Positions 14,968 through 22,373 of a stretch of 53,116 bases of DNA are shown piece after piece; position 1 is the first letter of the stretch; each line of letters starts with the position of its first letter. Location: contig JASHQH010000242.1 of NCBI GenBank assembly GCA_030037635.1, positions 1-53,116 of the forward strand. Direction: 5' to 3'. A model generated the notes under the pieces. It did no database searches and was not told where the DNA came from. It saw only the letters and a program-made list of their open reading frames with translations. A program made the position numbers and the translations under genes. This DNA comes from Acidobacteriaceae bacterium. Its GTDB lineage: Bacteria; Acidobacteriota; Terriglobia; Terriglobales; Acidobacteriaceae.

Positions 14968-17532
14968 TTACTCAGTCCGCAATGCCTCCATAGGTTCGAC
15001 AGAAGCCGCACGCCGAGCCGGAATGAAGGCCGCAGCGGCCGCGAAAACCACCAGCAACAACGGTGCTCCGGCCAGGGCCGCCGGATCGTAACTGTTCACG
15101 TTGTAGAGCAGAACCTTCATCAGGTATCCGACATAAAGGGCCGCCGGAATTCCAAACAGAAGGGCAATGAGTATCTGCCAGAGCGCGCCGCGCATCACCA
15201 TGGCGACTACGCTCTGCCGCGTTGCGCCCAGCGCCATGCGAATGCCGATCTCACTGGTGCGGCGAGCCACGAAGTATGACATCACACCGTAAAGGCCAAC
15301 CGATGCGAGCACCAACGCCAGCAAGCCGAAAAGGCCGGTCAGCCGAGCGACAGCGCGCTGTTCGACAAAGTTGCCTGCCACCTGATTGCCGAAGGAGCGA
15401 AGGTCTTGCACCGTCAGATTCGGATCGATGCCGGCGAGTGTATTGCGAACCAGCACATCTACGTTGGGCGGCGACGCATGGAAATCAAGGATTATCGCGT
15501 TTACATACATCGAGCGCGTTTCGGTCCGAATCATGTCCGACTCTGTGTATCCGGTAAACTGCTGTGTCATCGGGCGCAGATAAACGGGGTGCACCCCTTC
15601 GTTCCCATACTGGAGATTCATCTTGAAGTCGCGGAAGATGCCGACGATTTCAAAGCTGCCTGAGTACTTCGGGTAATCGATGCCAAAATGCCGGCCGATG
15701 GGGTCCTGATCGGGAAAGAACTTCTTGGCGAATGCTTGGTTGACGATCGCCACTTGCGGGGATGTGGCCGTATCCTGCTCGCTGATCCCCCGGCCCCGCA
15801 TGACGGGCACGCCAATGGCGTCGAGAAAGTGCGGGTCGACGCGACTCCACGTTGAGTCGCAATCCTCGTCCTGCCGTGGCGCAGGATGCCCCTGCTGGAT
15901 GACGCACTCGCTCCAGTTGTCGCCTTCGAGCGGGCTGTAGAGCGCCAGGCTTGCATTGGCGATGCCCGGCAGAGCCGAGAAACGATCCTGGATCTGGCGA
16001 TAGAGGGCGGGCAGCTTATCGACGGTGTATCCCGCGCCCTGCGGATCGAAATGGGCCACGTAGCGGTTGGCCGTCACAATGCCAAAGTGCTGATTCTGAA
16101 GATTGGTGAGGGTCTTGGTCATCAGAATTGCGCCGGCCAGCAGAACTACCGATAGCGCCGCCTGAAACACAACCAGAGCTTTCTGCGGCAGCGACGAGCG
16201 GTCACGCGTGGTGCGGCTCACGCCGCGCAGCGCCTCGGCCGGTTGCGCATGGAAGGAGAGCCACGCAGGGGCCGCGCCGAAAAGAATGCCGGTGACAACG
16301 GAAACCAAGAGTGCGAAACCCAGCACCGGCAGCGAGGGATTGGCGCTGATGGGCATGTTTCTGGCATCGGGAAAAACCAGAGCCAGAATGGTGCGGCAGC
16401 CGGCGTACGCCACGAGGAGTCCAGCCAGGCCTCCGATGCAGCTCAGAACGACACTCTCACTGAGAATCTCGCGCAAGATGCGACGCTTGCCTGCGCCCAG
16501 GGCGGTTCGCAATGCGATATCGGCCCGTCGTGTGGTGGCGCGCGCCAGCATCAGGTTGGCGATGTTCGCGCAGGCAATGAGCAGCACAAGCGTGGAGAGA
16601 GCCATGAGCATCTTCAGGCCCTCGCCGGCCTGGTTTTGAAGAATCTGGATGCCGCCGCCGCCCGGCGAGAGCACGACGTGCATCCTGGGGACGAGCGCGA
16701 CGCCGCCGTTGGCCATCAAATCCGGTCGCGACCGGAGCCATTGCTGCAGGGCGACCGTAAGTTTGCTCTGCAATGCGGCGATATTGGTGCCTGCTCGCAC
16801 TCTGCCCAGCGGATAGAGCCAGTTTGACTCGGCGTTGTTGAGAATCGCGTCTCCGGCTTCCACGTAAGGCTCGGTATGGATCGGCATCCAGAAGTTAGGT
16901 GGCGCGTCGGTGACGCGATCACCAAAAAAGCCAGGCGGCGCGATGCCGACGACGGTGAAGGGCTTGGCCTGTACATATAGGGTCGAGCCGACGATTGACG
17001 GATCTCCGGAGTACTCGCCCTGCCACGTCGCGTAGCTGAGCACGACCGCCGGAGCAGCGGAAAAAGCATCGTCATTTGAAGAAAAGAGGCGGCCCGCATA
17101 GGCGTTGAGGCCAAGAGTCAAGAAAAAATTCCCCGAGACAAACTGGCCGTGCAGCGATTTTGCCAGTTCGCTTCCGCGCCGTACGCTCCACTGCCAAATT
17201 CCGGCCTGGGTGGCGGCAAGCTGCTCAAATTCAGGAGCCGATTGCTGGAGGTGCTGATACAAATCGTAGGAGAAGATCGAAATGTCGCCGGTTTCCGGAG
17301 CATCTTCGGGAAAGGCGCCGTCGACGCAGCACTGGTTTTTGTCGCCGATACGGTAGAGTTGCGCGGAATCGGCAACGGGGAGCGAGCGTAGCAGGATGGC
17401 GTGGACCAGCGTGAAAATGGCAGTGGTCGCGCCGATGCCCAGCGCCAGCGTGGCCACGACCGTGGTCGTGAAACCAGGTGACTTGCGCAACTGGCGCAGC
17501 GCGTAGCGCAGATCGTGAATGAGAGCATTCAT
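14968..17532 (-). CDS. ADOP-type FtsX/MacB permease (second of operon)
   Basis: This 854-residue duplicate MacB-type permease starts MNALIHDLRYALRQLRKSPG and ends PARRAASVEPMEALRTE. GAGGAGGT lies upstream of the ATG at 17532. It has the two MacB_PCD periplasmic domains and two FtsX blocks; the first FtsX block contains ACANIANLMLARATTRRADIALRTALGAG in pieces. Four cysteines in the first periplasmic domain (KNQCC near residue 70) and in ECVIQQG and DEDCDST could form disulfides outside the membrane. It is 22 bases from the next permease gene. It is more like the flanking permeases in architecture than in sequence, so distinct substrates or hetero-oligomers are possible. Confidence 0.9.
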   Translation of the reverse strand: MNALIHDLRYALRQLRKSPGFTTTVVATLALGIGATTAIFTLVHAILLRSLPVADSAQLYRIGDKNQCCVDGAFPEDAPETGDISIFSYDLYQHLQQSAPEFEQLAATQAGIWQWSVRRGSELAKSLHGQFVSGNFFLTLGLNAYAGRLFSSNDDAFSAAPAVVLSYATWQGEYSGDPSIVGSTLYVQAKPFTVVGIAPPGFFGDRVTDAPPNFWMPIHTEPYVEAGDAILNNAESNWLYPLGRVRAGTNIAALQSKLTVALQQWLRSRPDLMANGGVALVPRMHVVLSPGGGGIQILQNQAGEGLKMLMALSTLVLLIACANIANLMLARATTRRADIALRTALGAGKRRILREILSESVVLSCIGGLAGLLVAYAGCRTILALVFPDARNMPISANPSLPVLGFALLVSVVTGILFGAAPAWLSFHAQPAEALRGVSRTTRDRSSLPQKALVVFQAALSVVLLAGAILMTKTLTNLQNQHFGIVTANRYVAHFDPQGAGYTVDKLPALYRQIQDRFSALPGIANASLALYSPLEGDNWSECVIQQGHPAPRQDEDCDSTWSRVDPHFLDAIGVPVMRGRGISEQDTATSPQVAIVNQAFAKKFFPDQDPIGRHFGIDYPKYSGSFEIVGIFRDFKMNLQYGNEGVHPVYLRPMTQQFTGYTESDMIRTETRSMYVNAIILDFHASPPNVDVLVRNTLAGIDPNLTVQDLRSFGNQVAGNFVEQRAVARLTGLFGLLALVLASVGLYGVMSYFVARRTSEIGIRMALGATRQSVVAMVMRGALWQILIALLFGIPAALYVGYLMKVLLYNVNSYDPAALAGAPLLLVVFAAAAAFIPARRAASVEPMEALRTE

Positions 17533-17551
17533 TCGCGTACCTCCTCGAGGA

Positions 17552-19987
17552 TTATTCCGTGCGCAAGGCCTGCATCGGATCGGTGGATGCGGCACGGAGC
17601 GCCGGGATAAGCGCGGCCAGCAGTCCCGCGGCGACAAGCAGGACTGCAATCAGGACAAGGTAACCCGCTTCCTTTTGCGTATCGAAATAGATGACGACGC
17701 TGATGAGCTTGCGAGCAGCTACTGCCAGCGCCAATCCCCCAACCGCTCCCACGCCCAGCATCCATGCCACTCGCTGCAGCACCAGCGTGAGAATCGACGG
17801 GCGCGTTGCTCCCAGTGCCATGCGGACGCCGATGTCGCGGGCTGCAAGTTCCACCTCGCGGCTTACTAGCCCGTAGAGGCCGACCAGCGCCAGCACCAGC
17901 GCCAGCGCGGCGAAGATTCCAAACAGCCAGCTTTCGAGCCGGTTGAAGATCAGCGCCTCGGAAACAACATCGCTCATGGAGCGCGGATCGGTGAACGGAA
18001 CCGTGGGATCGAGTTCGTGCACGGCGGAGCGCAACGCGTTCACCACCAGCATTGGGTTACCGGACGTTCTCACCAGCAGATACATGTTGGCGAACAGCGC
18101 GCTGCTCAGATTCTGCGGTATCTCGCTCATCAGCCAATCGCGCTCGGCGAGCGGCGGCAAGTAAATGCTCTGGCGTACATTGCCTACCACGCCAACGATC
18201 TCGGTCCATTTCTCCTGCTCGTTGTTGTCATCGAGCCGTTGCGCGATCGGGTCAAGGCCGTTGGGAATGAACTTGCGCACGAAAGCATCGTTCACCACGA
18301 TGGTGGGCGCGACATTGTCAGGGCGGTCGAGGGCTGGCGCAAGATAGCGGCCGCGATGCAGCGGGATCCCCATCACCTCGAAGTACCCGGGGCTGGCGAT
18401 GCGGTTTTCCGCCAGCATCTCCTGGTTGGGTGGATACGGCGGCTGCCCGGCGATATGAATATCGGAGTTGCTGCCATACTGCTCGATGGGCAGCAGATTG
18501 ATGAAGCCAGCAGCCTTGACTCCCGGCAAGTGGCTTACCCGTTCCTCAAGCGGGCGGTAAAAATCAGCCAGAATATCGTGCCCCTGATAACGGACCGTGG
18601 AAAGATCGATGCGGACCGCGAGGATGTGCGCGGGATCGAATCCGAGATCGGCGTGGCGAAAGTATGAAACCACGCGCAACAGCATTCCTGCCACTACCAG
18701 CAGCACCAGCGTGAGCGCCACCTGCGTCACCACGAATCCCGAGCGCAAACGATTCTGGGCGCGCCCGGTTCCGGCGCCTTGGCCGGCCTTGAGCGCACGA
18801 TTCGGATCGACGCCCGAAAGCCGCAGCGCCGGCAACACAGCAGCAGCAAGCGTGACTATGATGGAGGCGCTGATGGCGGCGGCAAGCACGGCCCAGTTGA
18901 GATGAATGTCGGCTCCGCGCTCCAGCGCCTTGATGAGAAAGGCGCCCATCGCGCTGAGCATCAGATCGGCCACCAGCACACCCCCGCCCGCACCAAGCAG
19001 AGCCAGCAGCAATCCTTCCATTAGTAATTGACGGACAAGTTGCCCGCGCCCCGCGCCGATGGCCGTCCGCACTGCCATCTCCCGCTCGCGCTTGACACCG
19101 CGGGCCAACAGCAGCCCGGCCACATTCACGCAGCCAATGGCCAGCACCGCCAGCACCGCGCCCAATAGAGTCCACAGCGGACCCTTGCTCTGGCTGGTCA
19201 CGCTTTCGGCGAGCAGTTTCAATTTCACCGTGCGTCCCTGATCGGTGCTCGCATAGGCGCGGCCAAGATCGGCGAATACATGCGACAGCTCAGCCTGTGC
19301 CTGTTCGATGGTCACGCCAGGCTTGAGGCGGGCGACAGTCTGCAGCCAGTGGTTGCCGCGGCCGTTCATCCACCATTGGTCAAGATGGATGGGCGTGTAC
19401 ACACCGTTGTGCGTGCTGAGCGGAAAACGGAAACCGGCCGGCATCACACCAACCACGGTGTAAGAGCGGCCGTCCGCCGTTACAGATTTGTTGATGATGT
19501 CGGGGTTGCCGGCAAAGTAGTTTTTCCACACCTCGTAGCTCAGCACCAGGATGTTGTTCCGCCCCTCCTGATCCTCGCCCGGCAAAAACGCGCGGCCCAG
19601 AAGCGGCGGCACGTCAAAAACCTGGAAAAAGTTGTCGGTGCCGCGAACCTCGGGAAACTCGACCGGGCCGTTCGATGGCGTCAGGATGGAGACGAAGTCG
19701 TAGTTGGTGTAGCCCGCCAGTGCGGAGAAGTCGTGCGCCTGCGCGCGTTCATCCTGGTAGCTCGGCCATGACGGCGGCTGGGTGTAGTTGCTGCGGCTCT
19801 GGCTTTGAACATCGACGATCCGTTCTGGATGCGAGTAGGGCAACGGGCGCAGAATCACGTTGTCGATGACGCAGAAGACCGCCGTAGCAATGCCCACGCT
19901 GAGCGCGAGAGTGAAGGTGACCGTGAACGTAAAGCCCGGTGTCCGGCGCAACTGGCGCAGCGCGTACCGCAGATCACGGAGCGTCAT
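17552..19987 (-). CDS. ADOP-type FtsX/MacB permease (first of operon)
   Basis: The product has 811 residues, MTLRDLRYALRQLRRTPG at the start and PALRAASTDPMQALRTE at the end, with the duplicated MacB_PCD/FtsX layout. The start codon overlaps the stop of the preceding ATPase gene as ATGA, which argues for a stable ATPase-permease pair. Hydrophobic blocks lie near residues 18-40, 270-300, 325-350 and 365-390, and again in the last 130 residues. As with its neighbours, the mechanism should be ATP-driven movement of the periplasmic domains, working with the adaptor and the TolC-like protein; substrate unknown. Confidence 0.9.
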   Translation of the reverse strand: MTLRDLRYALRQLRRTPGFTFTVTFTLALSVGIATAVFCVIDNVILRPLPYSHPERIVDVQSQSRSNYTQPPSWPSYQDERAQAHDFSALAGYTNYDFVSILTPSNGPVEFPEVRGTDNFFQVFDVPPLLGRAFLPGEDQEGRNNILVLSYEVWKNYFAGNPDIINKSVTADGRSYTVVGVMPAGFRFPLSTHNGVYTPIHLDQWWMNGRGNHWLQTVARLKPGVTIEQAQAELSHVFADLGRAYASTDQGRTVKLKLLAESVTSQSKGPLWTLLGAVLAVLAIGCVNVAGLLLARGVKREREMAVRTAIGAGRGQLVRQLLMEGLLLALLGAGGGVLVADLMLSAMGAFLIKALERGADIHLNWAVLAAAISASIIVTLAAAVLPALRLSGVDPNRALKAGQGAGTGRAQNRLRSGFVVTQVALTLVLLVVAGMLLRVVSYFRHADLGFDPAHILAVRIDLSTVRYQGHDILADFYRPLEERVSHLPGVKAAGFINLLPIEQYGSNSDIHIAGQPPYPPNQEMLAENRIASPGYFEVMGIPLHRGRYLAPALDRPDNVAPTIVVNDAFVRKFIPNGLDPIAQRLDDNNEQEKWTEIVGVVGNVRQSIYLPPLAERDWLMSEIPQNLSSALFANMYLLVRTSGNPMLVVNALRSAVHELDPTVPFTDPRSMSDVVSEALIFNRLESWLFGIFAALALVLALVGLYGLVSREVELAARDIGVRMALGATRPSILTLVLQRVAWMLGVGAVGGLALAVAARKLISVVIYFDTQKEAGYLVLIAVLLVAAGLLAALIPALRAASTDPMQALRTE

Positions 19988-20712
19988 GATTCGGCCTCTG
20001 CCTCTTCCTCGAGATTCTTCATCTCCTGCTCGCTGACGACCTTGCCGTCGAACAAATGCAGCTCGCGTTCGGCGTGGCGCGCAAATCGCGGATCGTGGGT
20101 CACCATGCAGATGGTCGAGCCCTCGCGGTGCAGGTCGCCGAGCAGCCGCATCACCGCCTCACCGTTCTTCGAGTCCAGGTTGCCGGTGGGTTCGTCGGCC
20201 AGCAGGATCGAGGGCGAGCCGGCCAGTGCGCGCGCCACGGCCACGCGCTGCTGCTGGCCGCCCGAAAGCTGCGCCGGATAGTGCCTCATACGATGGGCCA
20301 TGTTCACGCGTTCCAGCGCTTCCTTTACTCGCCTTTTCCGCTCCGCCGAGGGCATTCCGGCGCGATAAGTGAGCGGCAATTCAACGTTCTCTTCAACAGT
20401 GAGATCGCCAATCAGGTTGAAGCTTTGAAAAATGAAACCGATCTCCTGGTTGCGGATTCGCGAGCGCTCGCTGAAGCTCAAATTCTCTACCGGCTTGCCG
20501 TTCAGCTGGTAGCGGCCGCCGGTAGGTGTATCGAGGAGGCCGAGAATCGAAAGCAGCGTGGACTTGCCGCAACCGGACGGTCCCGACATGGCCACGTACT
20601 CGCCCCGTTTGATGGTCAGGTGAATGCCGGAGAGCGCGTGCGTCTCCACTTCGTCGGTGTAGAAGATTTTGGTAAGATCTTCAATCTCAATCAGTGTTCC
20701 ATTCGATGCCAT
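19984..20712 (-). CDS. ABC transporter ATP-binding protein, MacB/LolD type
   Basis: This 242-residue ATPase has Walker A GPSGCGKS, the Q loop IGFIFQSFNLIGDLTVEENV, signature LSGGQQQRVAVARAL, Walker [13 protein letters not shown] and switch histidine MVTHDPRFA. All catalytic residues are present. The C-terminus carries an acidic tail (EQEMKNLEEEAEAES). AGGAGAAGG precedes the ATG. It overlaps the first ADOP permease gene by four bases and follows the adaptor gene after a 110-base gap, giving the classical MacA-MacB-like order. The second ATPase gene of the operon differs clearly in sequence, so the two are not a recent duplication. Confidence 0.92.
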   Translation of the reverse strand: MASNGTLIEIEDLTKIFYTDEVETHALSGIHLTIKRGEYVAMSGPSGCGKSTLLSILGLLDTPTGGRYQLNGKPVENLSFSERSRIRNQEIGFIFQSFNLIGDLTVEENVELPLTYRAGMPSAERKRRVKEALERVNMAHRMRHYPAQLSGGQQQRVAVARALAGSPSILLADEPTGNLDSKNGEAVMRLLGDLHREGSTICMVTHDPRFARHAERELHLFDGKVVSEQEMKNLEEEAEAES

Positions 20713-20822
20713 TGCCTTCTCCTGCAGTTCTCAGTTCTTGGTTCACGGTTCTCAGCCGGTAATTCGTGGTTCGTCGCCGTTCATCCGCAATCCACGCGGT
20801 GGACTGCGAAATTGCGCCACTC

Positions 20823-22091
20823 CTAATCCAGCCGTATGCGATCCACGTTGTCCCAACGCGACATATCCGAAAGGATCACTGTGTCGCCTTCCTTCAAGCC
20901 CTCGATCACTTGAATCTCGTTCACTGAAGCGCGGCCGACCTTGACCGAAACGCGCGTGGCGCCCTTGCCATCGGGATCGACCTTAAACAAACTCAGTGTG
21001 GAGTCCTCGTTGCCCAGCGCCGGCCGGCCCACATAGAGCACATCCTTCATGCGCTCCAGGTCAATGGTGCCGTCGACGCTCAACTGCGGAACCGCACCCG
21101 GCGGCAACGGCCCATCCAGTTCTACGTCTACGGTGCGCGTTCCGTTCACTACCGAGGGATCGATGCGCGTGACATGGCCAGGAATAACTCCATTGTGCGT
21201 GTCGATCGTGGCCGGTTGGCCGATTTGGATGTCGCGCGCCTGCGTCTCTGCAATCTGCAGGGCGGCCTTCAGCTTATCGCGCTGGATAACCTCGGCCACG
21301 CTCGTTCCTGCGGTCACGTGCTCGCCTACCTGCACCGGCGTGGCCAATGGCGCCAGTGTTCCTGTAATGGTAGAGCGCACCTGGAGCGCCTGCGCCTGCT
21401 TTTCATACAGGTCGAGCAATGCTTGGGCCTGGTCGATCTTGGTTTGCTGCGAGGCAAGCTGCACTACGATCGCCTTCTGATTCACATCGAGCTGCTGCTG
21501 GCTGAGCTGCTCCTGCGTGGTCAACTGGTCGGCCGTGCTCTTCGACTTCTGGTAGGCCAGGCCCGAGATAACGCCCAGGTCGTAAAGCGCTTTGTCGGTC
21601 TGCGCCTGCAGCTGGTCCTGTGTGTAGTTGGCATTCACTTCCGCTGCGGCAGTCTTCTTGTCCATCAACGTGCTGTCAAGCTGCGCCTGCAGGCTCTTGT
21701 AGTCGGCTTGGGCCGCCTTGAGCTGCAGCCGCGCGTTCAACAACTCCTGCTCAAGCTGCGGGTCGTCGAGATCCATAATGATGGTGTTGGGGGTGACCTG
21801 AGCTCCGGGCAGGATGCGAATGCGCACCACGGTCGCGTCGGTCTGGGCCGGGATTAATTCGATAGAATCCTCGCGCGGCGCCAGCACCCCGGTTGACGAG
21901 CGCACCTGGCGCACCAGCGGGCCGCGCTTTACCGTGTCGGTCCAGATGGTGGAACGATCCACTTCGGGCGCTGCTGGCTTCAGACGCATCACGATCACAG
22001 CAAGGGCCGCAACGGCCAGCACTGCAGCGCCAGACCAGAGCAGCGTCCGGCGCATCTTCTTCTGCTTAATATCAGGGCGGGCGATATCCAT
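20823..22091 (-). CDS. Periplasmic adaptor (HlyD/MacA-like membrane fusion protein)
   Basis: The 422-residue protein has a short basic N-terminus (MDIARPDIKQKKMRR), one membrane helix (about 13-34), a lipoyl-like beta domain, and a long alpha-hairpin with clear heptads (about 110-230: NARLQLKAAQADYKSLQAQL, then DVNQKAIVVQLASQQTKIDQA). The second lipoyl half, a beta-barrel domain (AALQIAETQARDIQIGQPATI) and a membrane-proximal domain follow. It should join the ABC components to the TolC-like duct. I start at ATG 22091 because MDI-R is a common beginning in this family. It is the promoter-proximal gene of the nine-gene operon and has the candidate sigma-54 promoter directly before it. Confidence 0.88.
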   Translation of the reverse strand: MDIARPDIKQKKMRRTLLWSGAAVLAVAALAVIVMRLKPAAPEVDRSTIWTDTVKRGPLVRQVRSSTGVLAPREDSIELIPAQTDATVVRIRILPGAQVTPNTIIMDLDDPQLEQELLNARLQLKAAQADYKSLQAQLDSTLMDKKTAAAEVNANYTQDQLQAQTDKALYDLGVISGLAYQKSKSTADQLTTQEQLSQQQLDVNQKAIVVQLASQQTKIDQAQALLDLYEKQAQALQVRSTITGTLAPLATPVQVGEHVTAGTSVAEVIQRDKLKAALQIAETQARDIQIGQPATIDTHNGVIPGHVTRIDPSVVNGTRTVDVELDGPLPPGAVPQLSVDGTIDLERMKDVLYVGRPALGNEDSTLSLFKVDPDGKGATRVSVKVGRASVNEIQVIEGLKEGDTVILSDMSRWDNVDRIRLD

Positions 22092-22104
22092 CGCCGAAAT
22101 TGGG

Positions 22105-22121
22105 AGCAAACCGCTCGCCAA
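22105..22121 (-). promoter_or_regulatory. Candidate sigma-54 promoter of the nine-gene operon
   Basis: Read on the minus strand the bases are TTGGCGAGCGGTTTGCT. GG (22119-22118) and GC (22107-22106) are separated by exactly ten bases, and both the -24 TGGC and the -12 TTGC(T) cores match the sigma-54 consensus; only the usual C after TGGCA/G is an A. The predicted start, near 22094, is just before the adaptor ATG, which would make a very short leader. The operon encodes its own sigma-54 activator, which raises the prior for this site. Confidence 0.55.
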
Positions 22122-22213
22122 ACCGACTCCGCGCTGATTCATTGAAAACAAAAAGCTTGACGCGGTCGCGCCGTCGCGGAGAACCGAAAAAATTGACCGC
22201 TTCCGCTCGGCAA

Positions 22214-22231
22214 CTGTTCGATTTCGGACAG
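22214..22231. promoter_or_regulatory. Candidate NtrC-type upstream activator dyad
   Basis: CTGTTCG-ATTT-CGGACAG is an inverted repeat with one mismatch in seven-base arms, centred about 128 bases upstream of the predicted sigma-54 start. This distance is usual for enhancer-like sites of NtrC-family regulators with Fis-type DNA-binding domains. It also lies about 150 bases upstream of the divergent permease gene, so it could serve both. Confidence 0.45.
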
Positions 22232-22373
22232 TCCGTCGCCGGCGTGGGGCTTGGGGGAACCGCGCACGCGCGGCTTGCGTAAACAGGCTCAACGAGCGGC
22301 GCACGAATCCCTGTTAACCATTACCCTGTATGGCCCGTGTTTTTTTCGACAACCCTGAAAGGCGCGACACCAA

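Noticed and set aside
22340-22360. Sigma-54 promoter for the divergent permease (TGGCCCG...)
   Set aside because: The -24 half is acceptable but the -12 position is TT in a T run instead of GC.
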